Positions 63,503 to 64,000 of a stretch of DNA of 64,000 bases are shown piece after piece (position 1 is the stretch's first letter; each line of letters begins with the position of its first letter). A program made the translations under genes and the position numbers. Source of the DNA: Clostridiales bacterium. Lineage in GTDB: Bacteria; Bacillota; Clostridia; Lachnospirales; Lachnospiraceae. The stretch spans positions 1 through 64,000 of the forward strand of contig JAGZHZ010000008.1 in assembly GCA_018366495.1 (NCBI GenBank), read 5' to 3'. Below the pieces are notes generated by a model. It was not told the origin of the DNA, did not search any database, and saw only the letters and a program-made list of their open reading frames with translations.

Positions 63503-63988
63503 TTATTTGTTATTTATATAATTAATCAGACCTTCTGCCTGAATAATCTTCTGCATAAATTCTGGAAATGCCTGTCCCTTAAACTGTGTCCCTTTCGTTC
63601 GATTATAAATTATTCCGCTGTCAAAGTCCACTTCCACTTCATCTCCGTCCTCAATGCCGGCAGCCGCTTCCTTACATTCAATAATCGGAAGACCGATATT
63701 AATAGCATTACGGTAGAAAATACGCGCAAACGTCTCTGCGATCACGCAGCTGATGCCGGAAGCTTTGATTGCAATCGGCGCATGTTCTCTCGAAGAACCA
63801 CAGCCGAAATTTTTGTCCGCAACAATGATGTCACCTTTTTTCACTTTTTTTACAAACTCTTTATCAATGTCTTCCATACAATGTTCTGCCAGTTCTTCCG
63901 GAACAGAAGAATTCAGATATCTTGCCGGAATAATAACATCGGTATCTACATTGTCTCCATATTTAAAAACCAAACCTTTTGCTTTCAT
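63503..63988 (-). CDS. leuD: 3-isopropylmalate dehydratase small subunit
   Basis: 161 residues, swivelling-domain size. Family motifs are YGDNVDTDVIIPARYLN near residues 9-25, the FGCGSSREHAPIAIKA loop near 62-77 that contacts substrate, and FARIFYRNAINIGLPIIE. With LeuC it isomerises 2-isopropylmalate to 3-isopropylmalate; leuC would be expected just past the right edge of the window. The ATG following GGAGAAGTGATT was preferred over the GTG six bases earlier. Confidence 0.95.
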   Translation of the reverse strand: MKAKGLVFKYGDNVDTDVIIPARYLNSSVPEELAEHCMEDIDKEFVKKVKKGDIIVADKNFGCGSSREHAPIAIKASGISCVIAETFARIFYRNAINIGLPIIECKEAAAGIEDGDEVEVDFDSGIIYNRTKGTQFKGQAFPEFMQKIIQAEGLINYINNK

Positions 63989-64000
63989 AATCACTTCTCC

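Overview
The window is a single chromosomal stretch from a low-GC Gram-positive anaerobe of the class Clostridia, most likely a gut Lachnospiraceae. Supporting signs are the SCIFF ranthipeptide pair scfA/scfB beside a fused secDF, the yicC-remA-gmk-rpoZ cluster, T-box leaders on pheS and leuA, RqcH, a SpoIID-type protein and near-consensus sigma-A promoters throughout. The genus cannot be fixed from sequence alone. I see no phage, plasmid, integrase, intact insertion sequence or CRISPR array. This is core chromosome with a few accessory islands.

Layout. 1-2.9 kb: yicC-remA-gmk-rpoZ-DUF308 operon (minus). 2.94-4.95 kb: a nearly leaderless tRNA-Gly(CCC) and rqcH (plus). 4.9-8.75 kb: a membrane acyltransferase and leuS (minus). 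8.8-16.4 kb: an unknown membrane-anchored protein, recJ, secDF, scfB and the 47-residue scfA precursor, which no large open reading frame reveals. 16.4-19.9 kb: an unassigned structured RNA candidate, an SGNH hydrolase and a divergent EF-G paralog. 19.9-23.4 kb: aroF-tyrA-aroA (plus). 23.4-30.1 kb: mixed genes including a GntR-regulated ABC transporter, a GNAT enzyme, queA and a histidine phosphatase. 30.1-36.9 kb: a six-gene polyamine operon (speD-speA-speE-speB-carboxynorspermidine dehydrogenase-nspC) preceded by a long structured leader RNA with its own consensus promoter and a terminator. 37-38.2 kb: a lipoprotein gene split by an in-frame TAG and an unknown membrane protein. 38.3-42.2 kb: pheST under a T-box. 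42.2-47.5 kb: YihY, SpoIID-like protein, galM, a secreted unknown and 6S RNA. 47.7-54.1 kb: citrate synthase (plus), thrC, a SleB-type hydrolase and T-box-controlled leuA. 54.1-59.7 kb: a YhfC-type membrane protease, a heterodimeric ABC exporter and its MarR regulator. 59.8-62.1 kb: tRNA-Pro(GGG), a GNAT enzyme, and an autoregulated MarR/flavin oxidoreductase pair. 62.2-64 kb: pepT and leuD.

Functional themes are amino-acid supply (aromatics, Leu, Thr, Phe and Leu charging), polyamine synthesis with two apparent routes to spermidine in one operon, translation and its quality control (RqcH, EF-G paralog, aminoacyl-tRNA synthetases, QueA), and several RNA-level regulators. The two signals I consider most worth following are the speD leader RNA (36.53-36.88 kb), whose parts can be drawn as a terminator/antiterminator switch, and the compact RNA-like element at 16.57-16.74 kb. 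All coordinates of starts were adjusted to the best Shine-Dalgarno where the longest frame lacked one.
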